From: Trichobilharzia szidati
Taxonomy: Eukaryota > Platyhelminthes > Trematoda > Strigeidida > Schistosomatidae
Length of the DNA stretch: 64,000 nt
Assembly: GCA_944472155.2 (NCBI GenBank)
Contig: OX235277.1
Location: 35,164,804-35,228,803 of the forward strand
Reading direction: 5' to 3'
The notes under the pieces were generated by a model. That model saw only the letters and a program-made list of their open reading frames with translations. It did not search any database and had not been told where the DNA came from. Of this stretch, positions 21,661-31,600 are shown piece by piece (the stretch's first letter is position 1; each line of letters starts with the position of its first letter). Position numbers and translations under genes: made by a program.

Positions 21661-21909
21661 CTAAAGTCGGTAGAGAGAATCTTCCGTCATGCAAAGCTGC
21701 GAGAATGATGACAACGTCCTTCGAATTTCTGGTTTTCCTAGATGCTGTACTTTCGATAGGAAGAATGGTCATTTCGAGAGGTTGATCAGTTAGTCCTTCG
21801 AACATGATCATACTATCTTCAGAATGGCATGGAGAACCTTGCAACGTCCATTTCACCAATTGATTTTTGTTTGACGCAGGTTCAAATTCAACTTTTGCAA
21901 TTCTCGGAG
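21661..21909 (-). CDS. 249-bp exon, fibronectin-III-like domain
   Basis: The minus strand has the acceptor CTCTCCATTTTCAG and the donor GTAAGTATTT around 249 bases (83 codons). It is open in phase 1 at both ends. It starts PRIAKVEFEPASNKNQLVKW and ends VVIILAALHDGRFSLPTL. The pattern Pro-x-Ile...Val-x-Trp near the start and hydrophobic strands with a Gly near the end resembles a fibronectin type III or related beta-sandwich. Phase 1-1 exons are typical of shuffled extracellular domains. Splice sites and frame are seen; the fold is inference. It is the last domain exon before the micro-exon run. Confidence 0.7.
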
Positions 21910-21976
21910 CTGAAAATGGAGAGAAAATTGTGAACATTCACAAGGCGATAGGGTACAAGGTGGATATTAGTATTAC

Positions 21977-22157
21977 CATTAGTGATTGAAGCGGAACAGG
22001 AAAGAAAGTTTAGATGAATCACAACGCTTTTACCACTTCCAAAGTATCTAAATATCAGCTGGGATTGTAGGCTTTCTAGAGTCGATAATTTTCGGACATC
22101 TGTTTCACTTGTACCAAAACAAGTTTCATCCTGTTGTCTTTTGTTCAGTGTCCCCAT
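21977..22157 (-). CDS. Domain-coding exon, 5' edge uncertain
   Basis: The frame from ATG at 22157 reaches a donor (AATG then GTAATACT) at 21977 in phase 1, joining to 21909 as GCT (Ala). Residues include LSTLESLQSQLIFRYF and SVVIHLNFLSCSASITN. An in-frame TAA lies just before the ATG, so there are two options. Either this is an alternative first exon starting at 22157, or it is an internal exon with a weak phase-1 acceptor, the best being GGTACAAGTGAAACAG inside it (exon from about 22099). No signal peptide is visible at this ATG, which argues against it being the start of a surface protein. Confidence 0.45.
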
Positions 22158-23131
22158 AATTTATTCGGGAGAAGAATAAGTACGGTGAACAGTGGTTTTC
22201 AATGAACTATCCTTCAGGCGATTCATAGATAAATCCACTCATTTTAGCATACAATACTGTCAGCAATGCGTGATTGGAATAATTCGGAAAATGCATTGAG
22301 TGGAACAAGCACAATACGGATTGAAAGTAGTGTTCAGTGAGTCCTGATTGCCATTTAGAATACGTACGGTCGAAATGACTATGAGATAGAATGAGATGAA
22401 GTAATTCAGTGATGTGAGTATCTACTTAGCCAGCGAACGTGCAGTCCTCAAAGGTGATTGTAGTCAGGGATGTGTGAGATAACATGAATACAACAGGAAA
22501 AGAGAGCAACAAATGCAATAAACTGGACAACAATATTAATGAAAAAATAATGATGGGCTGGTGTCAGCTCAAACGTCTTGTCAGCACACGTTTATCAGAT
22601 GATACTTGAATTTAATCAAGTGCAATGAACACTATTGTGTAAATATAATTTCACGTTTGAATAGAATTGCGTGAACCTGAATTGATACACACAATATGAC
22701 CGTTAGGTAGTAGAAGATCTTAAATAGACGACTGTAAATGAAAAAAAAGAGAAAAGTGTTGGACAGGAATTTAAAATGCCGATGTTTTCGGATGATTTGT
22801 TGATCTTACTGTCGGCCATGGTAAACACAGCGGTAGGACATGCTTCCTCGGTATACAGTCATTGGGTCTTCTAGTACTGATTACTAACGCTTCAACTACT
22901 GATGGGAGATGTTGTGTAGCCCATCTAGATAGATTTCCGAGAAGTCGTGGATGACCGAGAACGTCTCTTCTGTTTTCCTGAATGTCCAGTATCTACCGGT
23001 TGCGTAAAGGATCCAATATTTACTCATTTGATTTCCACTTTATTCACTCATCCAGGTAAATATTTTACTATTTCGTATCAACTATAGACTGTTGTATGTT
23101 CACGAATGTTCGAAGCACAAAATCTACTCAC
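22158..23131. other. Intronic or possible promoter sequence
   Basis: No exon recognised. If the exon at 22157 is a first exon, an internal promoter would lie just right of it, but I see no clear core promoter. Confidence 0.35.
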
Positions 23132-23404
23132 CTCGTTTGTAATTGAGACTCCTCTTCGCCGCCTCATAGTAACGAAATACGCCTGACGACTTTGCAAGTA
23201 TATTATAAGTTTCAGCTACGCATGATCCCCCAATTACATTGAATTCTGATATATCAACCAAGGCTAGATCCAAAGTATCATCAAAGGCCCAGTGTATTAC
23301 TCGTTCCAAAGTCAGCTTTGAAATGCCTTTTTCATCGAATCGATTCCATCCGAATACTAGGGAGTCTGTCTTTTCTTGAAGAAGCCAGAATGCTCTACGT
23401 CTTC
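23132..23404 (-). CDS. 273-bp exon, extracellular-type domain
   Basis: The acceptor GAAATTGTTTGTTTCAG and the donor GTGAGTAG enclose 273 bases (91 codons) on the minus strand, open in phase 1. The start is RRRAFWLLQEKTDSLVFGWN, the end ETYNILAKSSGV and NYKR. The Val-x-x-x-Trp near residue 20 and the Tyr-rich strand near the end resemble a fibronectin-III-like module of the usual 85-95 residues. The upstream exon (26709) ends in G, giving GGA (Gly). No close family is recognised. Confidence 0.7.
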
Positions 23405-23682
23405 CTGAAACAAACAATTTCACAAGGAAGTGTTAGTGAAGATCGAGAATTAAAACTTTGGATTAGGATACTGTCTTCATTGTTGTTAGAATTATTCAGA
23501 TCTATTAGCCTAAAATACAGTTATGATGATTTCAAAAGCTAATTAATTTACAAGTGAAGTAATGGCAACAAGGAGGCAGAAACTTTCACAGGCTTCCATA
23601 GCTACTGGAACCTGGTAGTGAAATTTTGTTCAGCTCTTCACAATTTAAAAATAACCAATGAGTCATATTAAGGAAAACTCGT

Positions 23683-24215
23683 TCAGTGAAGAGGAAATAT
23701 TTTCGAACATGTTGTTCTCCAGCTGAACGATCGCATATGTAAGCTGAATATTCTAAGCAGCGAAAAGGATATTTGCCAAGATGTTTCATTTGAACTGGAA
23801 ATTTCAGATAACCAGTTAGGCAATGTAGAAAGCGTTAATTGGGTAGAAACTGAAATGAAATAAAATAAGTAGATTGAGTGACTCAATATAACTGAGTGGG
23901 TTGAGTAGCATTCAACTGATATTTGATCGAGAATCAAGTTGACAAGAGTGGTTATAAGGGGTAGAAATTTAGCAGGGGTTGGTGGGAGAAAATATCACAA
24001 TAAGGAAGTAATCAACATACGATTTACTTATCCAGTGTTAAGCGAGATGTAGTCCAGTGTAGATTTAGCACTGAAGCAACTTCTGTTGTATGCAGAGTTG
24101 AGAATTTACGCTGTGAACTGTGATTGCTTCTGGAGTTTGAAGGAATTTGATCAGCACTCTGCAAATAAAATTCCCGCCTACTTTGTTGATAATTTTGAAG
24201 TTATTTTTGGGCCAG
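23683..24215 (-). repeat. Dispersed repeat, copy 2 (inverted to 10.4-10.9 kb)
   Basis: Reverse-complement match to 10381-10905 over its whole length with scattered substitutions. The left end also matches 25540-25610. The ORFs here (23586-23789, 23683-23937) belong to the repeat. Confidence 0.8.
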
Positions 24216-24742
24216 CTTAGTGTCCATATTCCGTGAGGCGTTCCAGGATAGAGGCGTGACGGAGGAGTCTTTTGTTTCGTTCATAAAGCCATGAGACATA
24301 AGAAAGAGACAGCGAAGAAAATTTTCTTTTCGATGATTCATTTTCATAAGATGTACAATAGTTGTTATATTTAACAAAGAAAATATCACAGAACCAATGA
24401 GACACTGGTGAAATTTGTCTTTGGATAAACGTATTATGTAATGTAGGGTGTAACCTAGAAGGATTGACTTATTGTAAGTAAGAAAAGAGGCATACGTTTT
24501 CACGACGTAGTGAGTGCGAGAAAATAACTAATCATTATGATTGCGTAGAGTGGACAGGAACTAGTGGAAGGGCGATAAAGTGTTTTTACATAAAATCTGT
24601 ATGAAAACGCAATGTTCTCAATAGAAAGTAGAAGAGTGATAATAAAATATGAAATATGAAAATAACAACGAAAATGGAACAATAATAAGAATAATAATGG
24701 TAAACTTACATAATGAAAAGAAGCAAAGTCATAGTAAGAACG
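24216..24742. other. Unassigned intronic sequence
   Basis: The short minus-strand ORFs (24201-24503, 24217-24405, 24500-24682) show no recognisable domain. They may be part of the compound transposon insertion that spans 23.7-25.6 kb. Confidence 0.35.
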
Positions 24743-25320
24743 TTACTCTGGCCACGGTTGGGCGAGTGAATATATGTGGCGCTTTTGAATGCAGAGGTTC
24801 AGTTTCAGATCCCGAATAGCCAGTGACTCAGCTAAGTACAGATGGGGTATGGAAAGCTTTTTTGTACGATACTGAGTGATCCTATGTAGCATTGTGATGC
24901 ATTCGTGCGTGGATGCACGATGTCCAGAGCTGGCAAGATATTCGATGATGCAGCTGCTATTATTCTTCTTTTCTCCCCTGGCTAACCAAGCTGAAAAACA
25001 TCTCAGAATACGTTTATGGACTTGACGTTGCTCAGGGTCGATATGCTCTGCTCCCCACCAGTAAGTCAACTGATAAATGCACATTGAGGTGGTCGAAAGC
25101 CGTATCCTGTCCTTAACGTTCAACTGGATTAACTGTCTGCTGGCGAATGTGATACGCAAGGTGCCTGCTTGAAATGTCTTCTTCAGACAATTAAAAGGGC
25201 GGTTTCTTAAAATTTCTGCTTCCAAGCCACCATGAGAGTAAGTGTCAGATAATAGATTTGGATAGCGAACTCTGGGTGCGGCCGACATCCCTATCTCCAC
25301 ACGAGTGGGTGAATCAGTAC
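24743..25320 (-). mobile_element. Penelope-like element, GIY-YIG endonuclease end
   Basis: A 185-codon minus-strand ORF. The region CIYQLTYWWGAEHIDPEQRQ through KRILRCFSAWLARG corresponds to the C-x-Y-x-G-x-T-x-R-x-L...R-x-x-EH segment of the C-terminal GIY-YIG nuclease of Penelope-like elements. It is followed by the SSCIIEYLASSGHRAS block (usual pattern SSI-x-x-H-x-x-x-TGH) and the terminal LYLAESLAIRDLKLNLCIQK (EA-x-x-I...LC-x-Q). The GIY-YIG tyrosines and glycine are only partly preserved, so activity is doubtful. No reverse transcriptase remains nearby. It lies on the same strand as the gene, in an intron. Confidence 0.62.
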
Positions 25321-25384
25321 ATGTCTATTGTAATCCAAACCTGACTGTGCTTCAATTTCGCTTAAATTCCATTCAACCCTTTCA

Positions 25385-25610
25385 ATTTTATTGCGTCACT
25401 CAATTAACTTATTTTATTTCATTTCAGTTTCTACCCATTTAACACTTTCTATATTACCTAACTGCTTATCTGAAATTAACAATTTTCTTATCACATATTT
25501 GCAACTATTCCTTTCCTTGCTAAGAACATTCAGCGTACATATGCGATCGTTCAGCTTGAGAACAACATGTTCGAAAATATTTCCGCTTCACTGAAGCCTT
25601 TTCTTCTACT
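25385..25610 (+). repeat. Dispersed repeat, copy 3 (partial)
   Basis: Direct match to about 10700-10905 (shared TATTTTATTTCATTTCAGTT and neighbouring sequence), and inverted match to the left end of copy 2. It faces away from the Penelope-like fragment, so the 23.7-25.6 kb region is a compound insertion. Confidence 0.7.
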
Positions 25611-26374
25611 TACTATTTAAAAAATACAGTCAGTTTGAAAATCGAAACCACTTGTCTGGAAGCAGTATAGTTCTGTTAAAAATATCATTGAAATCAAACA
25701 CAAAATGAAAGGAGCTGTTGTCCACATTCATTTAGCCAGATTTGTCAATCCATTCCCACATAATTATAAATTTAACTGTCGATTCTCACCGTTGGAAGGA
25801 GCATACTCAGGCAGCACAGTACTGCTGTGGATTATGATGCAATGTATTGTGTTTTTCGACATTTAAAGAAATCAGTTAGCACTAGTGTCTGAAGTGAACA
25901 TGATGTTTACCAAGTCTGGCAATACAACCTGTTAACAAGTGCATTTCTGTGATCCGCTGTGTTTTGAGTGGAACATACAGCTTGAAGCTGGAGCTATGAA
26001 GATTCAGTAGTAGTGGTATAATTAACTGCTTGTGGTTTCAAGCCCTATGCCGAAGCTCTCCTATTTAACGTGCGCAGCACAGGATGATTCAAGTTTAGGT
26101 GTGGACGATTAGACAACGTTCTACCACTGAACCATTGACGTGAGGTTAGTTCGCTTGGATTCCGTGTATGCACGAAGCCTAGTCTTTGTATTCCGTGTCA
26201 ACTAACTGCTTCTAGTCATGAACTAAAGCAGTAGTATCAGATCAGGTTGCATTTATTGTTACACGAAACAACACTCAGCAGTCTGTTTTATCACAAACAT
26301 CTTATCCAGACTATAGGTTTCCAGGCCGTAGGTGTTATGAACTTCCTGGAATAATTTGAGCGCCGAGTCAGATT
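25611..26374. other. Intronic sequence with a possible SINE remnant
   Basis: No gene. The minus strand at about 26143-26120 reads TGGTTCAGTGGTAGAAC, a good A-box. GGCTTGAAACC at about 26045 could be a B-box, but the spacing is longer than in a tRNA. Confidence 0.35.
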
Positions 26375-26600
26375 GATTCATTATAAATTATTTAAATTAA
26401 TCCCAGCGTGTAAAGAAAATCAAAACAAGCTTTTTCTGAACGTTTCACTGTGTAAGCCACAGCTTCTTCAGCAGATTTATAATAATAATTGATAATAAAT
26501 CTGCTGAAGAAGCTGTGGCTTACACAGCGAAACGTTCAGAAAAAGCTTGTTTTGATTTTCTTTACACGCTGGGATTAATTTAAATAATTTATAATGAATC
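26375..26600. repeat. 106-bp near-perfect inverted repeat
   Basis: The arms at 26375-26480 and 26495-26600 are reverse complements with one mismatch that I can see, separated by 14 AT-rich bases. A transcript would fold into a hairpin of about 106 bp. Such symmetry suggests a recent foldback duplication, possibly of a transposon end, lying in the intron just downstream of the 26709 exon. Confidence 0.92.
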
Positions 26601-26708
26601 TTATCTAGACGTTATGAAATAATGAACAAACTGATGTGTTTTCTAAGATCATTATACACGCAAATTATGCCTACTTCAACGACAAATATCAAATTACTGA
26701 AGACTTAC

Positions 26709-26867
26709 CTCTCTCAGCATTGACTTCAAGATATGCAGTACTATAAATTTCAACTTTCTTTTGTGGCAGTAGAGTGACTAATAAAGCAGACAAAAGCAAT
26801 GGTTGATAATGTTCACAGTGGCTAACAAGTTTCCAATTTCTATCGAAAATAATTCTTGAAATATCAC
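26709..26867 (-). CDS. 159-bp exon following the micro-exon array
   Basis: On the minus strand an acceptor (GCCATGTGCTTTGAG, mediocre) and an excellent donor (GAGAG then GTAAGTCT) flank 159 bases (53 codons), open in phase 1. It reads DISRIIFDRNWKL, then YQPLLLSALLVTLL and VEIYSTAYLEVNAER. The last block resembles the F-strand of a fibronectin-III domain (Y-x-x-x-V-x-A). It may be the second half of such a domain. The last type-A exon of the array (28669) would join it through CGT (Arg). A hydrophobic run of about 12 residues is too short and interrupted to be a clear membrane span. Confidence 0.55.
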
Positions 26868-28116
26868 CTCAAAGCACATGGCATAATAAAACTGATGCAA
26901 CCGGATAGCGATTTAGAGCAAGACGATGACAAATTATTTTTCTTTTAGTCCATCCTCAACTATTCCCCCCCACTAGGAATAAACCAATATCATGCCTCTC
27001 CTCCTTGCGTTTAGTGTTATTTAAGTCCCATAACACCATAACGAATTTACAAACTCGAATATCTGTCCAAGAACAATTGTGTGCTCAGTATAATACATAC
27101 ACACACTGGGTTTAATCCGTTATAGAAGCATCCTTTTAGCTAGTGTCTATTTTGAAACTCTGTTGTTATTCTAAGAATGAAATTTAAAATATTCAATCGA
27201 AACATTGCACGAAAACTCAACGGATATGAAAGCTAGTAGGAAATATTTGACGTGAAAAGGCAGTAACATAGCGGAAATACGGAAATCTATGATGCGATAC
27301 ACTTATATATATATGACCTTGGTGAAGAAAGAGTATAACAGTTTACAGTGGCTCTCATGAAGGCAATAACGATATTCCCATAGTGCCTCAAACGATGAGA
27401 TAATTAGAAATGAGACTGAGGCACTCTCACACAGGTTCGTTTGCTACGTTTTGAGAGAAAATGTTACCAGAATAGATACACAGGCAGTTTTCGAGACTAG
27501 AATAAAACAACTATCTGAGTTACATCACATCACTGATGACGAGAACTGTTGATTCATACTAGACTTATCGGTATTTGTATTAATGACATTTCCTCACTAG
27601 ATCCACATTCAAGAATCACTGCATCGTAAAAACAGACAGCAGTGAATTATCCAGGGAACACCGCGGACAACGAAAGATATGACTTCCATGTGACTGAATG
27701 CAGTGGATGCATTCCTAATAATCTGATTCATTCATAACAGCTGAAAAGCTTTGGTTCAGAAAATATTTCATATTTTAAAATATCGCGCAAATTTTGAAAA
27801 ATGAGCTGCGTAGAGAAGAGAATCCTCAGTTATTTAGTCTGTGTGTGAAACAATAATCCGAAATAGTAACCTAGAGGGAAGTAACAAAACACACTGTTGT
27901 TACCCGAATGTAGAGACAAGCAAATTAGAAAGAAGAGAGTTCAGCGGATGAGACGATTGAAAATATGAGATATACAGAGATAAAAAGATATGCGTAAACC
28001 AGGAAGAAAGCCACGGCAAAAGAAAAGTGGCTATCCGTATATATTTTCACATTGAATGTCCGGAAGGAGTTAAGTGTACCTCGGTGCGTAAGAAGATGTA
28101 TAAATCCTTATAGTCA
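26868..28116. other. Intron between the array and the domain exons
   Basis: No exon with paired splice sites was found. Unremarkable AT-rich sequence up to the left edge of the array. Confidence 0.4.
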
Positions 28117-28509
28117 TTTGTAGAAAATAAGATCATTCCCGTGGTTAATGATTTCCACTTCGACTGTGTATTCACGTATATTCGTCTAATGCCTAGTCTC
28201 TCTCAGTAAACGCCTCCATTTCTTTCATTCGGCCAACAATCAATCAGTTGACATTTGCTCCATCATCACATCGTGTTAGAACTCTACCGAATAGAATAGT
28301 GGTATTCTCAAACACCTTGATTCCTTCCCTCTCATCTGTCATCCTCAAGCCGAAATAATCGCTTCCATCCACATTCAGAATACACCTCTTCTCCTTCGTC
28401 AAGCCTTGCACACAGATGTGCGACGAGAACATGTGTGATGTGACTATCGGAACTGCGATCAACTTGCAGATTGCATACTGACTGCATCGCCCAGTTCACA
28501 AATCACAGA

Positions 28510-28547
28510 TGTCACTACTCACCAGTTCAGTCTCACGAGTAGTGACA
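28510..28547. repeat. 11-bp perfect hairpin, present in each unit
   Basis: TGTCACTACTC and GAGTAGTGACA are exact reverse complements around a 16-base loop. The example given is in the first unit, and the same hairpin recurs in the units down the array. The isolated copy at 14.1 kb has one arm changed (GAGTGGTGACA) to a G-T pair. In the minus-strand transcript it lies downstream of each micro-exon, beyond the GA tract. Confidence 0.85.
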
Positions 28548-28566
28548 CATTGCAGACAAATGACGC

Positions 28567-28606
28567 CATCTCTCTCCCGCTCTCTCTCTCTCCGTTTCTC
28601 TCGCTT
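28567..28606. repeat. CT microsatellite, length-variable, in each unit
   Basis: A CT/CCCT tract of about 35-60 bases on the plus strand, the main source of unit length differences. On the gene's strand it is a GA-rich tract about 60-100 bases after the micro-exon donor, where a purine-rich intronic splicing enhancer could act. On the plus strand it forms a long pyrimidine tract ending in TTTTTCAG. Confidence 0.9.
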
Positions 28607-28668
28607 CATCCAACTCTATCTGTATCTCTGACTTTTTCAGTTATTGGTGAGAAATGAAGTGGACTCAC

Positions 28669-31600
28669 GTGTCGTGGTTTCTACAGCCGACGCCATCTCC
28701 TTCGCCGTGGTAACTGCAGCTTCTGAAGAAGGTGAAAATCACATGCATCCGAATTAGAAATCGACAAATGCATCATTTTATGTAAGGAGGTTGACTTGAC
28801 CTCCAGGATATCGTCACGTCGCTCTGCGTATACTCGTTCACGTGAGATGTCTGGAGCGTGTTCAGTCTTCCTCTGTGGGTGGGTGGTTGGGTGGGTGTAT
28901 ACAGTGTTACTGTCACTTGTTGAAAATCACATCATTCCCGTGGTTAATGATTTCCACTTCGACTGTGTATTCACGTATATTCGTCTAATGCCTAGTCTCT
29001 CTCAGTAAACGCCTCCATTTCTTTCATTCGGCCAACAATCAATCAGTTGACATTTGCTCCATCATCACATCGTGTTAGAACTCTACCGAATAGAATAGTG
29101 GTATTCTCAAACACCTTGATTCCTTCCCTCTCATCTGTCATCCTCAAGCCGAAATAATCGCTTCCATCCACATTCAGAATACATCTCTACTCCTTCGTCA
29201 AGCCTTGCACACAGATGTGCGACGAGAACATGTGTGATGTGACTATCGGAACTGCGATCAACTTGCAGATTGCATACTGACTGCATCGCCCAGTTCACAA
29301 ATCACAGATGTCACTACTCACCAGTTCAGTCTCACGAGTAGTGACACATTGCAGACAAATGACGCCATCTCTCTCCCGCTCTCTCTCTCTCCCTCTATCT
29401 CTCTCTCGCTTTCTCTCGCTTCATCCAACTCTATCTGTATCTCTGACTTTTTCAGTTATTGGTGAGAAATGAAGTGGACTCACGTGTCGTGGTTTCTACA
29501 GCCGACGCCATCTCCTTCGCCGTGGTAACTGCAGCTTCTGAAGAAGGTGAAAATCACATGCATCCGAATTAGAAATCGACAAATGCATCATTTTATGTAA
29601 GGAGGTTGACTTGACCTCCAAGGTATCGTCACGCCTCTCTGCGTATGCCTGTTCACGTGAGATGTCTGGAGCGTGTTCAGTCTTCCTCTGTGGGTGGGTG
29701 GTTGGGTGGGTGTATACAGTGTTACTGTCACTTGTTGAAAATCACATCATTCCCGTGGTTAATGATTTCCACTTCGACTGTGTATTCACGTATATTCGTC
29801 TAATGCCTAGTCTCTCTCAGTAAACGCCTCCATTTCTTTCATTCGGCCAACAATCAATCAGTTGACATTTGCTCCATCATCACATCGTGTTAGAACTCTA
29901 CCGAATAGAATAGTGGTATTCTCAAACACCTTGATTCCCTCCCTCTCATCTGTCATCCTCAACCCGAAATAATCGCTTCCATCCACATTCAGAATACACC
30001 TCTTCTCCTTCGTCAAGCCTTGCACACAGATGTACGACGAGAACATGTGTGATGTGACTATCGGAACTGCGATCAACTTGCAGATTGCATACTGACTGCA
30101 TCGCCCAGTTCACAAATCACAGATGTCACTACTCACCAGTTCAGTCTCACGAGTAGTGACACATTGCAGACAAATGACGCCATCTCTCTCCCGCTCTCTC
30201 TCTCTCCCTCTATCTCTCTCCCGCTTTCTCTCGCTTCATCCAACTCTATCTGTATCTCTGACTTTTTCAGTTATTGGTGAGAAATGAAGTGGACTCACGT
30301 GTCGTGGTTTCTACAGCCGACGCCATCTCCTTCGCCGTGGTAACTGCAGCTTCTGAAGAAGGTGAAAATCACATGCATCCGAATTAGAAATCGACAAATG
30401 CATCATTTTATGTAAGGAGGTTGACTTGACCTCCAGGATATCGTCACGTCGCTCTGCGTATGCCTGTTCACGTGAGATGTCTGGAGCGTGTTCAGTCTTC
30501 CTCTGTGGGTGGGTGGTTGGGTGGGTGTATACAGTGTTACTGTCACTTGTTGAAAATCACATCATTCCCGTGGTTAATGATTTCCACTTCGACTGTGTAT
30601 TCACGTATATTCGTCTAATGCCTAGTCTCTCTCAGTAAACGCCTCCATTTCTTTCATTCGGCCAACAATCAATCAGTTGACATTTGCTCCATCATCACAT
30701 CGTGTTAGAACTCTACCGAATAGAATGGTGGTATTCTCAAACACCTTGATTCCTTCCCTCTCATCTGTCATCCTCAAGCCGAAATAATCGCTTCCACCCA
30801 CATTCAGAATACACCTCTTCTCCTTCGTCAAGCCTTGCACACAGATGTACGACGAGAACATGTGTGATGTGACTATCGGAACTGCGATCAACTTGCAGAT
30901 TGCATACTGACTGCATCGCCCAGTTCACAAATCACAGATGTCACTACTCACCAGTTCAGTCTCACGAGTAGTGACACATTGCAGACAAATGACGCCATCT
31001 CTCTCCCGCTCTCTCTCTCTCTGTTTGTCTCGCTTCATCCAACTCTATCTGTATCTCTGACTTTTTCAGTTATTGGTGAGAAATGAAGTGGACTCACGTG
31101 TCGTGGTTTCTACAGCCGACGCCATCTCCTTCGCCGTGGTAACTGCAGCTTCTGAAGAAGGTGAAAATCACATGCATCCGAATTAGAAATCGACAAATGC
31201 ATCATTTTATGTAAGGAGGTTGACTTGACCTCCAAGATATCGTCACGCCTCTCTGCGTATGCCTGTTCACGTGAGATGTCTGGAGCGTGTTCAGTCTTCC
31301 TGTGTCGGTGGGTGGGTGGTTGGGTGGGTGTATACAGTGTTACTGTCACTTGTTGAAAATCACATCATTCCCGTGGTTAATGATTTCCACTTCGACTGTG
31401 TATTCACGTATATTCGTCTAATGCCTAGTCTCTCTCAGTAAACGCCTCCATTTCTTTCATTCGGCCAACAATCAATCAGTTGACATTTGCTCCATCATCA
31501 CATCGTGATAGAACTCTACCGAATGGAATAGTGGTATTCTCAAACACCTTGATTCCCTCCCTCTCATCTGTCATCCTCAAGCCGAAATAATCGCTTCCAC

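Noticed and set aside
24700..24742. Donor-like GTAAGTTT on the minus strand
   Set aside because: It follows the stop codon of the Penelope-like ORF and has no matching acceptor with an open frame.
28520..28545. 9-bp exon-like segment (ACTGAACTG) before a GTGAGTAG donor in each unit, minus strand
   Set aside because: Phase 1 reads a TGA stop and the acceptor is poor; the donor-like site is buried in the hairpin stem.
28862..28900. Second exon candidate in the unit between the C-rich acceptor-like tract and GTGAAC, minus strand
   Set aside because: Length 29 or 31 depending on the subtype, not a multiple of 3, and the donor is weak.
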